64,000 nt of DNA from Acinetobacter sp. NIPH 2100. Lineage in GTDB: Bacteria; Pseudomonadota; Gammaproteobacteria; Pseudomonadales; Moraxellaceae. The notes under the pieces were generated by a model that was not told where the DNA came from, did no database searches, and saw nothing but the letters and a program-made list of their open reading frames with translations. Position numbers and translations under genes: made by a program. The stretch is from contig NZ_KB850224.1 in the NCBI RefSeq assembly GCF_000369805.1, forward strand, positions 1,916,262 to 1,980,261, read 5' to 3'. Shown piece after piece: positions 17,819-25,408 of this stretch (within the stretch, counting starts at the first letter, position 1; every line of letters begins with the position of its first letter).

Positions 17819-18630
17819 AAAATTAAAACGATTACAAGTGCTCTAAATTTAAGCCAATGAATTTATAATCAGCAGATTTTTTCAATACGGCTGTCTACTT
17901 TCCATGAACTGATTATTTATGAGACTTAATTTGCGCTTTCAAGGATAAAAGTATTTCGCGAATGCTAATTACTCTCATTTGGGTTGTCAATTTCGAAAAT
18001 CTCCATTTTTATTTTATTCTTTGCTGATTTTTATTATCAAATTTAATAATATTTAATTGGGTAAAGTGATATTTTTTTTCAAATTATATAGTTAATAAAA
18101 ATTTTGGTTCAGAATAGATAAGATTTTAAGGTTAAATTTGTATTGTAAAATAAAGTTAATATATGTAATTATTGTTAATAATTAAATGTCCCCTTTTGTT
18201 AGAAATTTTAAATAAATAATTTATATAAAACAAATGTTTAATTTATTTAATTTTTTATTTAACCGATCTTTTAAATAAAGATAATTATCTGAAATTACTT
18301 GATTTAAATTTAAAAAAACTATTTTTTATTAAATTTAATTTCCTGAAATGATAAATTTAAAGCTAATTTTGAACGAAACTATTAATATTCATGGTGGTAT
18401 AGAATTTACATTATTGTAAATATTGTCTTTATTTATAATTTATTTTTATGATTTTATTTTAGGTTTCTTATGAATGATTGCGCGTAATAATCATAATAAA
18501 AATTTATAAAATTTTTCATCTCATAACTGTACTAAAGAATCTAAGAAAACTTATCTGATAATAATTTCATATTTTTAATAAGTCGGTATTTTTATTCCAT
18601 CTATCGATTGATTTATATGTATAATGAATG
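17819..18630. other. long AT-rich intergenic stretch
   Basis: Over 800 bp without a convincing gene on either strand. Apart from the Fur box at 17960-17980 it is almost entirely A and T, with many TTTAAT/ATTTAA runs. It may hold the operon promoter, a long leader, or a site for H-NS-like silencing; no RNA gene was recognised. Confidence 0.6.
17960..17980 (-). promoter_or_regulatory. Fur box upstream of the siderophore operon
   Basis: On the minus strand the site reads AAATGAGAGTAATTAGCATT plus one base, differing from the ideal Acinetobacter Fur palindrome (AATGATAATAATTATCATT core) at about four positions. It lies about 157 bp upstream of the receptor start. Iron-repressed transcription of the whole cluster is expected. 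Confidence 0.72.
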
Positions 18631-18669
18631 GTTTAGCCGAAGCATTAAATGATTGAGCTTCGGCTAAAC
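18631..18669. terminator. perfect 13-bp inverted repeat after the SDR gene
   Basis: GTTTAGCCGAAGC (18631-18643) pairs with GCTTCGGCTAAAC (18657-18669) around a 13-nt loop, 9 bp beyond the SDR stop codon. It is the likely transcription end for the minus-strand gene, although the T-run is poor. Confidence 0.65.
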
Positions 18670-18678
18670 GAACTCCGT

Positions 18679-19431
18679 TTATACAATTCCACCATTCACT
18701 CGAAGTACTTGGGCATTTACCCAGTTACTTGCATCGCTAACTGCAAAATCTAAAACGGCAGCAATATCTTCTACTGTGCCTAAACGCTCTAAAGGTGCAG
18801 CTTTACTGAGTTGTGCAATTAGCTCATCACTTTTGCCTTCTAGGAAAAGTTCGGTTGCTGTCGGTCCTGGTGCAATTGCATTTACGGTAATATTTTTACC
18901 CCTTAGTTCTTTGGCTAGAATCGCCGTTAAGGATTCAATCGCTGCTTTTGATGCTGCATAAATACCATAACCTTCGAGTTTCAGCCCTACAACACTGCTG
19001 GATAAATTGATAATTTTACCGCCGTGTGCCATTCGTTTTGCAGCTTCACGCATGGTATAGACAGGGCCCTTTATATTGATTGCCAAAATTTGATCAATAC
19101 TTTCATCATCGAGCTGTTCAATCTTATTTAATCGTAATATTCCAGCATTGTTTATCAGTACATCCACTCGGCCGTAGGTTTGGATCGCATAATCAAATAA
19201 TTGAGTCACTTCATTTGATTGGCTGATATTTGCTTTAAAGGCAGATGCCGTTCCACCAGAGGCTTGGATCTTGGTGACCACAGCATTGGCCTCTTGTTCG
19301 TTATTGGCATAATTAACAATGATCGTATGGCCTTGTTGAGCCAATAAGTTCGCTGTAAAAGCACCAATTCCTCGAGAAGCGCCTGTAATTAAAATAATTT
19401 TCTTTTGGTTTGCATGCACAGTTGTGTTCAT
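18679..19431 (-). CDS. Short-chain dehydrogenase/reductase (SDR)
   Basis: 250 residues, a classical SDR: the NAD(P)-binding 'LITGASRGIGAFTANLL' near residue 15, 'VDVLINNAGI', catalytic Ser in 'KIINLSSSV', catalytic Tyr/Lys in 'YGIYAASKAAIESLT', and 'NAIAPGPTATELFLEG'. It should oxidise or reduce an alcohol or ketone; the substrate cannot be read. The start follows GAGGTC. It is transcribed divergently from a LysR regulator (19556), the usual arrangement in which the regulator controls the enzyme. Confidence 0.92.
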   Translation of the reverse strand: MNTTVHANQKKIILITGASRGIGAFTANLLAQQGHTIIVNYANNEQEANAVVTKIQASGGTASAFKANISQSNEVTQLFDYAIQTYGRVDVLINNAGILRLNKIEQLDDESIDQILAINIKGPVYTMREAAKRMAHGGKIINLSSSVVGLKLEGYGIYAASKAAIESLTAILAKELRGKNITVNAIAPGPTATELFLEGKSDELIAQLSKAAPLERLGTVEDIAAVLDFAVSDASNWVNAQVLRVNGGIV

Positions 19432-19555
19432 TTAAGACCTCATCGAATGAAATTTACCATTTAATAAGTTCTATGATACTGTTCAGATATACTTGGATAA
19501 TCTAGCTAATTCTGACATCTTTATCCGAATAAACCGAACAAAGGGCTTAAGCGCG

Positions 19556-20452
19556 ATGGATAAATTAAATGCGATGTCTGCTTTTATACAGGTTGTAGAA
19601 CAGCAGAGCTTTACCAAGGCAGCACAAATCCTGAATTTACCTCGCTCTACATTGACTGACGCAGTTAAGCAATTAGAAACACAGTTGAATACACGCTTGT
19701 TATTTCGAACCACACGTCAGGTTAGACTCACTGATGAAGGGAAAATTTACTACGAGCGTTGTAAGTACATTCTGGCTTATATCAATGAATCGGATCATGA
19801 TTTTCTACATGCAAAACCTCAAGGAACACTAAAAATAGAAGTACATGGTATTTTTGCCAGCTATTTTATTATGCCCAAATTGCATGAATTCCTATCCGAG
19901 TTTCCTCAAATTCAACTGCAACTGACTGAAAGCGATCGTTATGTTGATGTCATTAAAGAAGGAATTGATTGTGTTATTCGGATTGGACAACTCAATAACA
20001 GTGATTTAATTGTCAGGCATCTTGGCGAGATTCAACAAATTACCTTGGCGAGTCCGCAATACTTAGAAAAATACGGAACACCTCAAACGTTGGCAGATCT
20101 TAATGATCATTTTATGGTTGGGTTTTATTCAACAGCTCGACAGAAACCGCTACCACTTGAGTTCATCGTTCAGCAGCAAATGGAATTGCATGATTTGCCA
20201 TATATGATTCAAGTCAATGGAGCACATACTTATTCATCCGCAGCTAAACAGCATTTTGGCATTATTCAAGTCCCGCACTACGCCCAAACATGCGAATTGG
20301 AGCAAGGAAAGCTATGTCAAATTCTAGAAAACTATCCTGTTCCGTCGCTTCCAGTTTCTCTGCTCTATGCTTCAAAAACATTGGTTTCACCTCGACAAAA
20401 AGTCTTTATTGAATGGATCGTCCAATTATTTAAGGATCACCCTTTAAGCTGA
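19556..20452 (+). CDS. LysR-family transcriptional regulator
   Basis: About 298 residues from ATG 19556, which follows AAGGGC; an earlier in-frame start at 19493 lacks a ribosome site. The N-terminal winged helix-turn-helix reads 'MSAFIQVVEQQSFTKAAQILNLPRSTLTDAVKQLE', followed by 'TRLLFRTTRQVRLTDEG' and a periplasmic-binding-like effector domain. The 'PRSTLTDAVKQLE' form is typical of LysR proteins that control adjacent SDR or MFS genes. It is divergent from the SDR gene and probably regulates it. Confidence 0.9.
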   Translation: MDKLNAMSAFIQVVEQQSFTKAAQILNLPRSTLTDAVKQLETQLNTRLLFRTTRQVRLTDEGKIYYERCKYILAYINESDHDFLHAKPQGTLKIEVHGIFASYFIMPKLHEFLSEFPQIQLQLTESDRYVDVIKEGIDCVIRIGQLNNSDLIVRHLGEIQQITLASPQYLEKYGTPQTLADLNDHFMVGFYSTARQKPLPLEFIVQQQMELHDLPYMIQVNGAHTYSSAAKQHFGIIQVPHYAQTCELEQGKLCQILENYPVPSLPVSLLYASKTLVSPRQKVFIEWIVQLFKDHPLS

Positions 20453-20791
20453 TTCTGAGCTTTTAGGTGCCGAAAATTGAAATTTTATAAATATTGTTTT
20501 GCGAATGATCAAGCTTGTTAAACCTAACTTAAGTGTGCATGAAGTAATATTTTACCTGTCTAGAAAAATGACAGAAATGCCATAATTGAAATATACTCAA
20601 TTGTATTTGTTCGATTTTTAAATCTTATTTGATTTTTCAACACGACTTTTTATGTTTTAAAAACACTTGAAATTGCAGTTTTTTCGCTATTTTGTATTTC
20701 ATTGTTTCGCTTTATTCTGAAATTTACACTGAATAAAGCATAGAGCCACACTAGTTTTTGAATTTTTGATTCAGAAGATGGGAGCAATGAA
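20453..20791. other. intergenic region, no gene seen
   Basis: About 340 bp between the LysR gene and the 503-codon gene. It is AT-rich and presumably holds the latter's promoter; no convincing operator or RNA was recognised. Confidence 0.5.
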
Positions 20792-22303
20792 TTGAGCAAT
20801 ACATTACAGTCTAAAATCGATGGAATACAATTCCCCATTAAATCTGGCAAAAAGACGCCTAGTACCACCGACACAGCAAAGAAAATTTTATATGCCGCAC
20901 TGAAAAGTGTCGATTCTCCTTATGCATCGCAACTCACGGCTGAAAAAAATTGGAGAAAGAAATATCCGGTTTACTTTCAAGAGTTGGTTAAATCTGGCAT
21001 CACATCGGTCAATCATCCTTTGCTCATTGCCCAACATGGACTGGATACAGCCAAAGAACTGTTTAGATTTAATCGAGAGACACAACAGTCTTCTTTGCAA
21101 CAAGCCATGGTCGATATTACCGATCAGCCATTTGAAAGCTATGTCTTAAAAGGTTCTGGTCCTTCCGAGGTTGAACCCTGGTTTATTCCTTTCGCGGGTA
21201 AAAAACTACAGGGTCAAGCATTATCGGAGCAAATTGATCGTTGGGAAACACAACGAATTATTGAGCCTAGCCATGCTAAAGCATTACGTTTGTTGCAAGC
21301 TCATCCTGAATGGTTTGATTTATCTACACGTACTATGGTGTTATTTGGCGCCGCATCTGAAGCAGGACCACTCAGCTGGCTTGCAAAATGGCGTGCCAAT
21401 ATCGTTGCTATTGATTTACCTCACCCAAAAATCTGGGAAAAAATCACCCAAACTATTCAGCAAGGTAATGCCACATTAATCGCGCCACAAATCACTTTGG
21501 CAAATGGTGACAAACAGCTTGGTGCGAATTTATTGACTCAAACACCCGAAATTGCCAATTGGCTCAATACCTTTACTGAAACTTTAGATTTGGCTGGTAT
21601 TGCTTATTTAGACGGTGAAAAACATGTGCGTGTTTCGATCGCCATGATTAGCATCATGGAACAGGTCAGCCGCCAAAAACCAGACAGCAGCATCATGTTC
21701 ATGCTCACCCCCACCGATATCTATGCGATTCCTAAAGCTGTGGTGCAATCGATACAACAGAAAATTATACAGCGTCCTATTCTAGAAAAGATCCTGACTC
21801 GGTCTATTCATAATATTTCGTTATCCAACTTTTTCCAATCCAATACCAAGCAGCTGATTGAATCAGATAATGGTCAACAGTACGGTATTTCTGATTGTAT
21901 GGTGATTGAACAAGGGCCAAATTATGCATTGGCTAAACGACTGCAACAGTGGTTTGCCATCAGTACACGTGCACGTGGCCAAAAGACGGTCATTAATATT
22001 GCACCTTCGACCACAACTCATTCTGTTGTGAAAAATCCAATCCTCAAAGCAGCATTCTCTGGAGCTGACTTGTTCAAGGTTGAAACCTTTAGCCCTGAAA
22101 CCACCAATGCCATTATGGCCGCACTTTGGGTACATGATTTAAACAATCCTGATAGCGCAACCAATCCTGAAAAATCATTGGACCACCCATTGGAACTCAT
22201 TATGGAGAATGCTAACCATGGTGGACTTTGGCATGTTCCATATTTAGCCAGAACCGCTTTACCCTTTGCTGCTGCGTATGGCTGGATACGAGAAAAGTTT
22301 TAA
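20792..22303 (+). CDS. Unrecognised 503-residue protein with a Rossmann-like segment
   Basis: I do not recognise this family. The start is a TTG at 20792 with GGGAG 7 bp upstream; a nearby ATG (20787) ends after two codons. The chain is soluble-looking with no signal peptide. Around residues 183-205 'TMVLFGAASEAGPLSWLAKW' followed by 'ANIVAIDLP' resembles a beta-alpha-beta nucleotide-binding turn. Later segments include 'LDLAGIAYLDGEKHVRVSIAMISIMEQV', 'MFMLTPTDIYAIPKAVV' and a conserved-looking end 'MENANHGGLWHVPYLARTALPFAAAYGW'. An SDR-like catalytic Tyr/Lys pair is not evident. It stands alone, ends in a strong terminator, and precedes an iron-related gene. Function unknown. Confidence 0.75.
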   Translation: MSNTLQSKIDGIQFPIKSGKKTPSTTDTAKKILYAALKSVDSPYASQLTAEKNWRKKYPVYFQELVKSGITSVNHPLLIAQHGLDTAKELFRFNRETQQSSLQQAMVDITDQPFESYVLKGSGPSEVEPWFIPFAGKKLQGQALSEQIDRWETQRIIEPSHAKALRLLQAHPEWFDLSTRTMVLFGAASEAGPLSWLAKWRANIVAIDLPHPKIWEKITQTIQQGNATLIAPQITLANGDKQLGANLLTQTPEIANWLNTFTETLDLAGIAYLDGEKHVRVSIAMISIMEQVSRQKPDSSIMFMLTPTDIYAIPKAVVQSIQQKIIQRPILEKILTRSIHNISLSNFFQSNTKQLIESDNGQQYGISDCMVIEQGPNYALAKRLQQWFAISTRARGQKTVINIAPSTTTHSVVKNPILKAAFSGADLFKVETFSPETTNAIMAALWVHDLNNPDSATNPEKSLDHPLELIMENANHGGLWHVPYLARTALPFAAAYGWIREKF

Positions 22304-22324
22304 CAGTACCCACTTGTATTCCAC

Positions 22325-22355
22325 AACTAGAGAATAAACAAGTTCTCTAGTTTTT
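22325..22355 (+). terminator. rho-independent terminator
   Basis: AACTAGAGAA (22325-22334) pairs with TTCTCTAGTT (22343-22352) around 8 nt and is followed by T residues, 22 bp after the 503-codon gene. Confidence 0.75.
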
Positions 22356-22380
22356 AGATCTTTTTAAGCGATCTAATTGC

Positions 22381-22401
22381 AAATAATTATCATTATCATG
22401 C
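22381..22401 (+). promoter_or_regulatory. Fur box before the siderophore-interacting protein gene
   Basis: The reverse strand reads GATAATGATAATTATTT, a near-exact match to the Fur consensus (GATAATGATAATCATTATC). It sits 28-64 bp before the candidate starts, so iron repression of the downstream reductase is expected. Confidence 0.82.
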
Positions 22402-22444
22402 ATAATGGGTGAAATTTCACTTAATAATGTTGAGTAAATTGATA

Positions 22445-23305
22445 ATGACTACGCAAAATCAAATTTCAAATGATAAAAATATACTTAAACAAAATGATCA
22501 CATGAGAAATCTGGAACATATTGAAATGACCATTACAGCCATTTCAAGACCGTTCCCAAGTATCCTACGCGTACATGGCAAAATTGATACTCATCAGCCT
22601 GATTTATGGGATAAGCCGAATTTAGCTGTTCGTTTAGGGGTTTCTCAAAACGATGAGGATGCCTCTTTAACACGTGTTTATACCATTCGTTCATTTGATC
22701 GAGACAAATATGAAGTTGAAATTGATCTGATTGAACATGAGGATGAAAGTCCTGCGATGCAGTGGGTACATACTGCAAAAATAGGTACAAAAACTCAATT
22801 AATCGGACCAAGACCGCACTTTGTTCCAAATTTTGATGAGAAAAAGCATGTGCTCATGTTTGCGGATGAAACTGCCCTTCCAGCACTTTATTCCATCCTA
22901 AAATCTTGGCCAACTGATGCCAGTGCAGATATCTTTGTTGAGAGTTCGGAACCTCATATCCTTGCATATCTCCCTAAATGCTTAAAAGTACAAATGCATT
23001 TATTACTTCGAGAAGGTCAAGATCAAGCTGGTAAAATGGGGCTGCTGCTTAAAGCGGCTTATCAATTTAAGCAAATGAATAACATTACAGTCTGGGCTGC
23101 ATGCGAACGTAATGAAGCTAGAGCAATCCGTCAATTTTTCGTAGAAGAAAAATCGCTCGCTAAAAAAGATGTACAGGTCACTGGTTATTGGAATGTTGGT
23201 CTTTCCAGTACAATACTAGATAAGGTACGACTTGAGTATTATCAAAAACATATTGATGCAGGAAAGACTTTAGAAAGCTTCGATGACTTAGACATGCCTG
23301 TTTAG
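22445..23305 (+). CDS. Siderophore-interacting protein (SIP/ViuB-type FAD ferric reductase)
   Basis: About 286 residues. The FAD-binding pattern 'RVYTIRSFD' and 'GPRPHFVP' and the C-terminal SIP region ('VWAACERNEARAIRQFFVEE', 'VTGYWNVGLSS') identify a ViuB/YqjH-type flavoprotein that uses NAD(P)H to reduce ferric siderophores in the cytoplasm. Starts at 22409 (GTG), 22427 and 22445 (ATG) are all in frame; 22445 is a compromise and none has a strong ribosome site. The Fur box just upstream links it to iron starvation. It may serve the siderophore cluster at 1-17.8 kb alongside the FhuF-like protein. Confidence 0.9.
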   Translation: MTTQNQISNDKNILKQNDHMRNLEHIEMTITAISRPFPSILRVHGKIDTHQPDLWDKPNLAVRLGVSQNDEDASLTRVYTIRSFDRDKYEVEIDLIEHEDESPAMQWVHTAKIGTKTQLIGPRPHFVPNFDEKKHVLMFADETALPALYSILKSWPTDASADIFVESSEPHILAYLPKCLKVQMHLLLREGQDQAGKMGLLLKAAYQFKQMNNITVWAACERNEARAIRQFFVEEKSLAKKDVQVTGYWNVGLSSTILDKVRLEYYQKHIDAGKTLESFDDLDMPV

Positions 23306-23429
23306 TTTGATGATGCTTTACAGGTTTGGGGCTGTTCAAGTTTGAATGTGAAAGAATAGACAGATAGTCAAAATTAAAACGATTTTTACGTCTTCAAAAC
23401 AGATACAGGGATTGAATACTTCAGCGCAT

Positions 23430-23505
23430 AAGCTCTATTTCTTTATCGATTGAATGATGCATTGTCAAAGCATTCAGATCAATATAGATTTTTGAAATAG
23501 AGCTT
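23430..23505. repeat. nested stem-loop element between SIP and acyltransferase genes
   Basis: AAGCTCTATTTC (23430-23441) pairs perfectly with GAAATAGAGCTT (23494-23505). Inside, TGAATG (23451-23456) pairs with CATTCA (23471-23476). It lies 22 bp past the acyltransferase stop on minus and 125 bp past the SIP stop on plus. A bidirectional terminator or a small structured RNA are both possible. Confidence 0.45.
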
Positions 23506-23527
23506 CTCTTATCTATGAAAAACTGAG

Positions 23528-24457
23528 TTAATAAATTTTCTCATACCCCGCAGGTCTCGTTTTAAAACGACGATGAAACCACATATATTGTGTAGGGTAC
23601 ATTTTTATCTGATTCTCAATCACTAAATTGACGCGTGTCGCATCTTCAAGCTCATCCAGACTTGGGAAGTTTTCTAAAGCAGGTTCTAGTACAACATGAT
23701 ATTGAGGATTTCTAATATCGCCATCACGATAAAAAAATAAAGGAATTGCCGAAGCTTTTGTAATTTTAATCAACCGTCTATGTGCTGTGACCGTTGCAGC
23801 TTCTATCCCAAAAAATGGCGCCATGACCCCTTGCTTTAAGCCAAAATCTTGATCTGGACTATACCAAATCGCATGTCCATTCTTCAGATTTGAAATCAAT
23901 CCTTTCATGTCATCTTTAGAAATCTGATTTTGATAAATTGTAGCTCTACATCGACTAATTAACATATCAAGCAGAGGATTATTTTGAGGTCGGTAAACAA
24001 CATCTAAGTTGAAAAAACAGCCACATACATAACCACCTGCATCTAAGAGCGTGGTGTGTGTTCCTAAGAGTAATATCCCTTTTCCTTCCGAAGCTTTAAG
24101 ATGCTCTAAGCCCCTGATGTGCATTCGATTCTTAAACCAATGCGGGCTGTACCAAGCATTTAATGCTTCAAATAGCCCTAACATCATATTAAAGAATACT
24201 TGCTTCGCTTCTTGCTGTATTTGGGCTTCACTTTTATCTGGAAAGCAGATTTCCAAATTTTTAATTGTGGTTTTACGTCTAGATTTGAGCGCTTTCCAAG
24301 CCAACTTAGATAGAATGTCAGCTAGCCGCCATTGTATTGCCCACGGAAGAATGGCAAATATCATTAAAATAATTAAAGCAACCCAGATTCCCCAATATTT
24401 CGGTCGTAAAAATGACCATTGAAACTCCCCTGCCTTAGATTTCCGTTCATACGTCAT
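23528..24457 (-). CDS. LpxL/HtrB-family lysophospholipid/lipid A acyltransferase
   Basis: 309 residues with one N-terminal membrane helix (about 28-45) and the LpxL/LpxM acyltransferase core: the HX4D catalytic motif in 'ILLLGTHTTLLDAGG', 'VVYRPQNNPLLDMLI', 'IWYSPDQDFG' and 'MAPFFGIEAAT'. Such enzymes add a secondary acyl chain to lipid A on the inner face of the cytoplasmic membrane. Whether this one is LpxL- or LpxM-like is not clear from sequence alone. It is monocistronic, on the opposite strand from both neighbours. Confidence 0.88.
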   Translation of the reverse strand: MTYERKSKAGEFQWSFLRPKYWGIWVALIILMIFAILPWAIQWRLADILSKLAWKALKSRRKTTIKNLEICFPDKSEAQIQQEAKQVFFNMMLGLFEALNAWYSPHWFKNRMHIRGLEHLKASEGKGILLLGTHTTLLDAGGYVCGCFFNLDVVYRPQNNPLLDMLISRCRATIYQNQISKDDMKGLISNLKNGHAIWYSPDQDFGLKQGVMAPFFGIEAATVTAHRRLIKITKASAIPLFFYRDGDIRNPQYHVVLEPALENFPSLDELEDATRVNLVIENQIKMYPTQYMWFHRRFKTRPAGYEKIY

Positions 24458-24783
24458 AGCGGCTGTTTCTTAAGAAAAACTCATCAGCCTAACATACCTA
24501 GATTATTTGTGTTATTTATATCTCAGATATTCAAGTCTAATTTTGAGTTCAATTTTAAAGGATGAATCAAAACAAAAAATTGATTTAAATATGCTCAGCA
24601 CTCATCAAGAAAATTAGTCTTCTTCCCGAAATTAAAGCCCATAATTTAAACATCATATGCTTGATAAATATTTAAAATGTATACAAGTACAGCTATTTTT
24701 ATTAAAACGTTAATTATTACTTTAAAAAAAGGATTTCTTTGTTATAGTGTTTCTCCAATGATTTCCAGAAAGAGATCAATCGG
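24458..24783. other. intergenic region with divergent promoters, no gene seen
   Basis: About 326 bp of AT-rich DNA between the acyltransferase and DUF2946 genes. A TTATAGT element near 24742 could be the -10 for the rightward gene. Nothing else recognisable. Confidence 0.4.
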
Positions 24784-25257
24784 GTGCTGATGATTGGAAG
24801 ATTGCTAGCCTTCTATGCAATCTTTTTACAACTCGCTGTGTTCTTACAGCCATTACTGCCAGAGAAATATCAAGTTTCTCCAGTATGTGAAACTATTGCC
24901 CAAGTTTTGTTGCAAGCCCCGCACTCCGCTTCTGCATCCCATGATCATCATGTAACGACTCAGCATCACCATGTGTTGAGTCCACAACATGATATGGAAC
25001 ATATACACCCAACTCTTTTAGCTGAAGCGAAAACGTCATCTGCTCATCACCACCATGATGCAAATCATCAATGTCAATATTGTGTGGTGTATAGCCATAT
25101 TTTGCCGTTACCAGATATTGATCTAAGACACGTTTTGGTCAGGATTCAGGTTCGTTTTCTCGCCTTTATTGAAAACTATTTCCATGTTTTCTTTCAGCTA
25201 CAGCAACTCTTTCTTACCCCTCAAGGTCGAGCGCCCCCAGTTTTACTATCACTCTAA
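24784..25257 (+). CDS. His-rich DUF2946-type secreted/periplasmic protein
   Basis: 157 residues from GTG 24784 (ATG 24790 is an alternative). It has an N-terminal hydrophobic helix, a central region dense in histidines ('SHDHHVTTQHHHVLSPQHD', 'SAHHHHDANHQCQYCVVY') and the conserved DUF2946 end 'TPQGRAPPVL'. The CQYC pair and His clusters suggest metal binding, and DUF2946 proteins are often found near copper or respiratory genes. It lies 147 bp upstream of cytochrome bd genes, a link that may matter for oxidase metal status. Function is not established. Confidence 0.7.
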   Translation: MLMIGRLLAFYAIFLQLAVFLQPLLPEKYQVSPVCETIAQVLLQAPHSASASHDHHVTTQHHHVLSPQHDMEHIHPTLLAEAKTSSAHHHHDANHQCQYCVVYSHILPLPDIDLRHVLVRIQVRFLAFIENYFHVFFQLQQLFLTPQGRAPPVLLSL

Positions 25258-25315
25258 CTTGAAGCTCAAAACGTTTAAGTTTTGAAAAAACTTATATATT
25301 CAAGAGATTATAGTA

Positions 25316-25408
25316 ATGTTTCCTTTTTCTAATCATACTCTTCGTTGGGTAGAGCCTCATACAGCTGGCAATTTATCCCATCAAGGAAAAGATGAGGTGC
25401 TGTCATGA
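25316..25408 (+). CDS. candidate 30-residue leader peptide coupled to cydA
   Basis: A short frame, ATG at 25316, ending in TGA that overlaps the cydA ATG (ATGA). The peptide begins MFPFSNHTLRWVEPHTAG and ends KDEVLS. A weak AGAG ribosome site precedes it. The overlap suggests translational coupling, but the frame could be chance. It has no membrane segment. Confidence 0.4.
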   Translation: MFPFSNHTLRWVEPHTAGNLSHQGKDEVLS

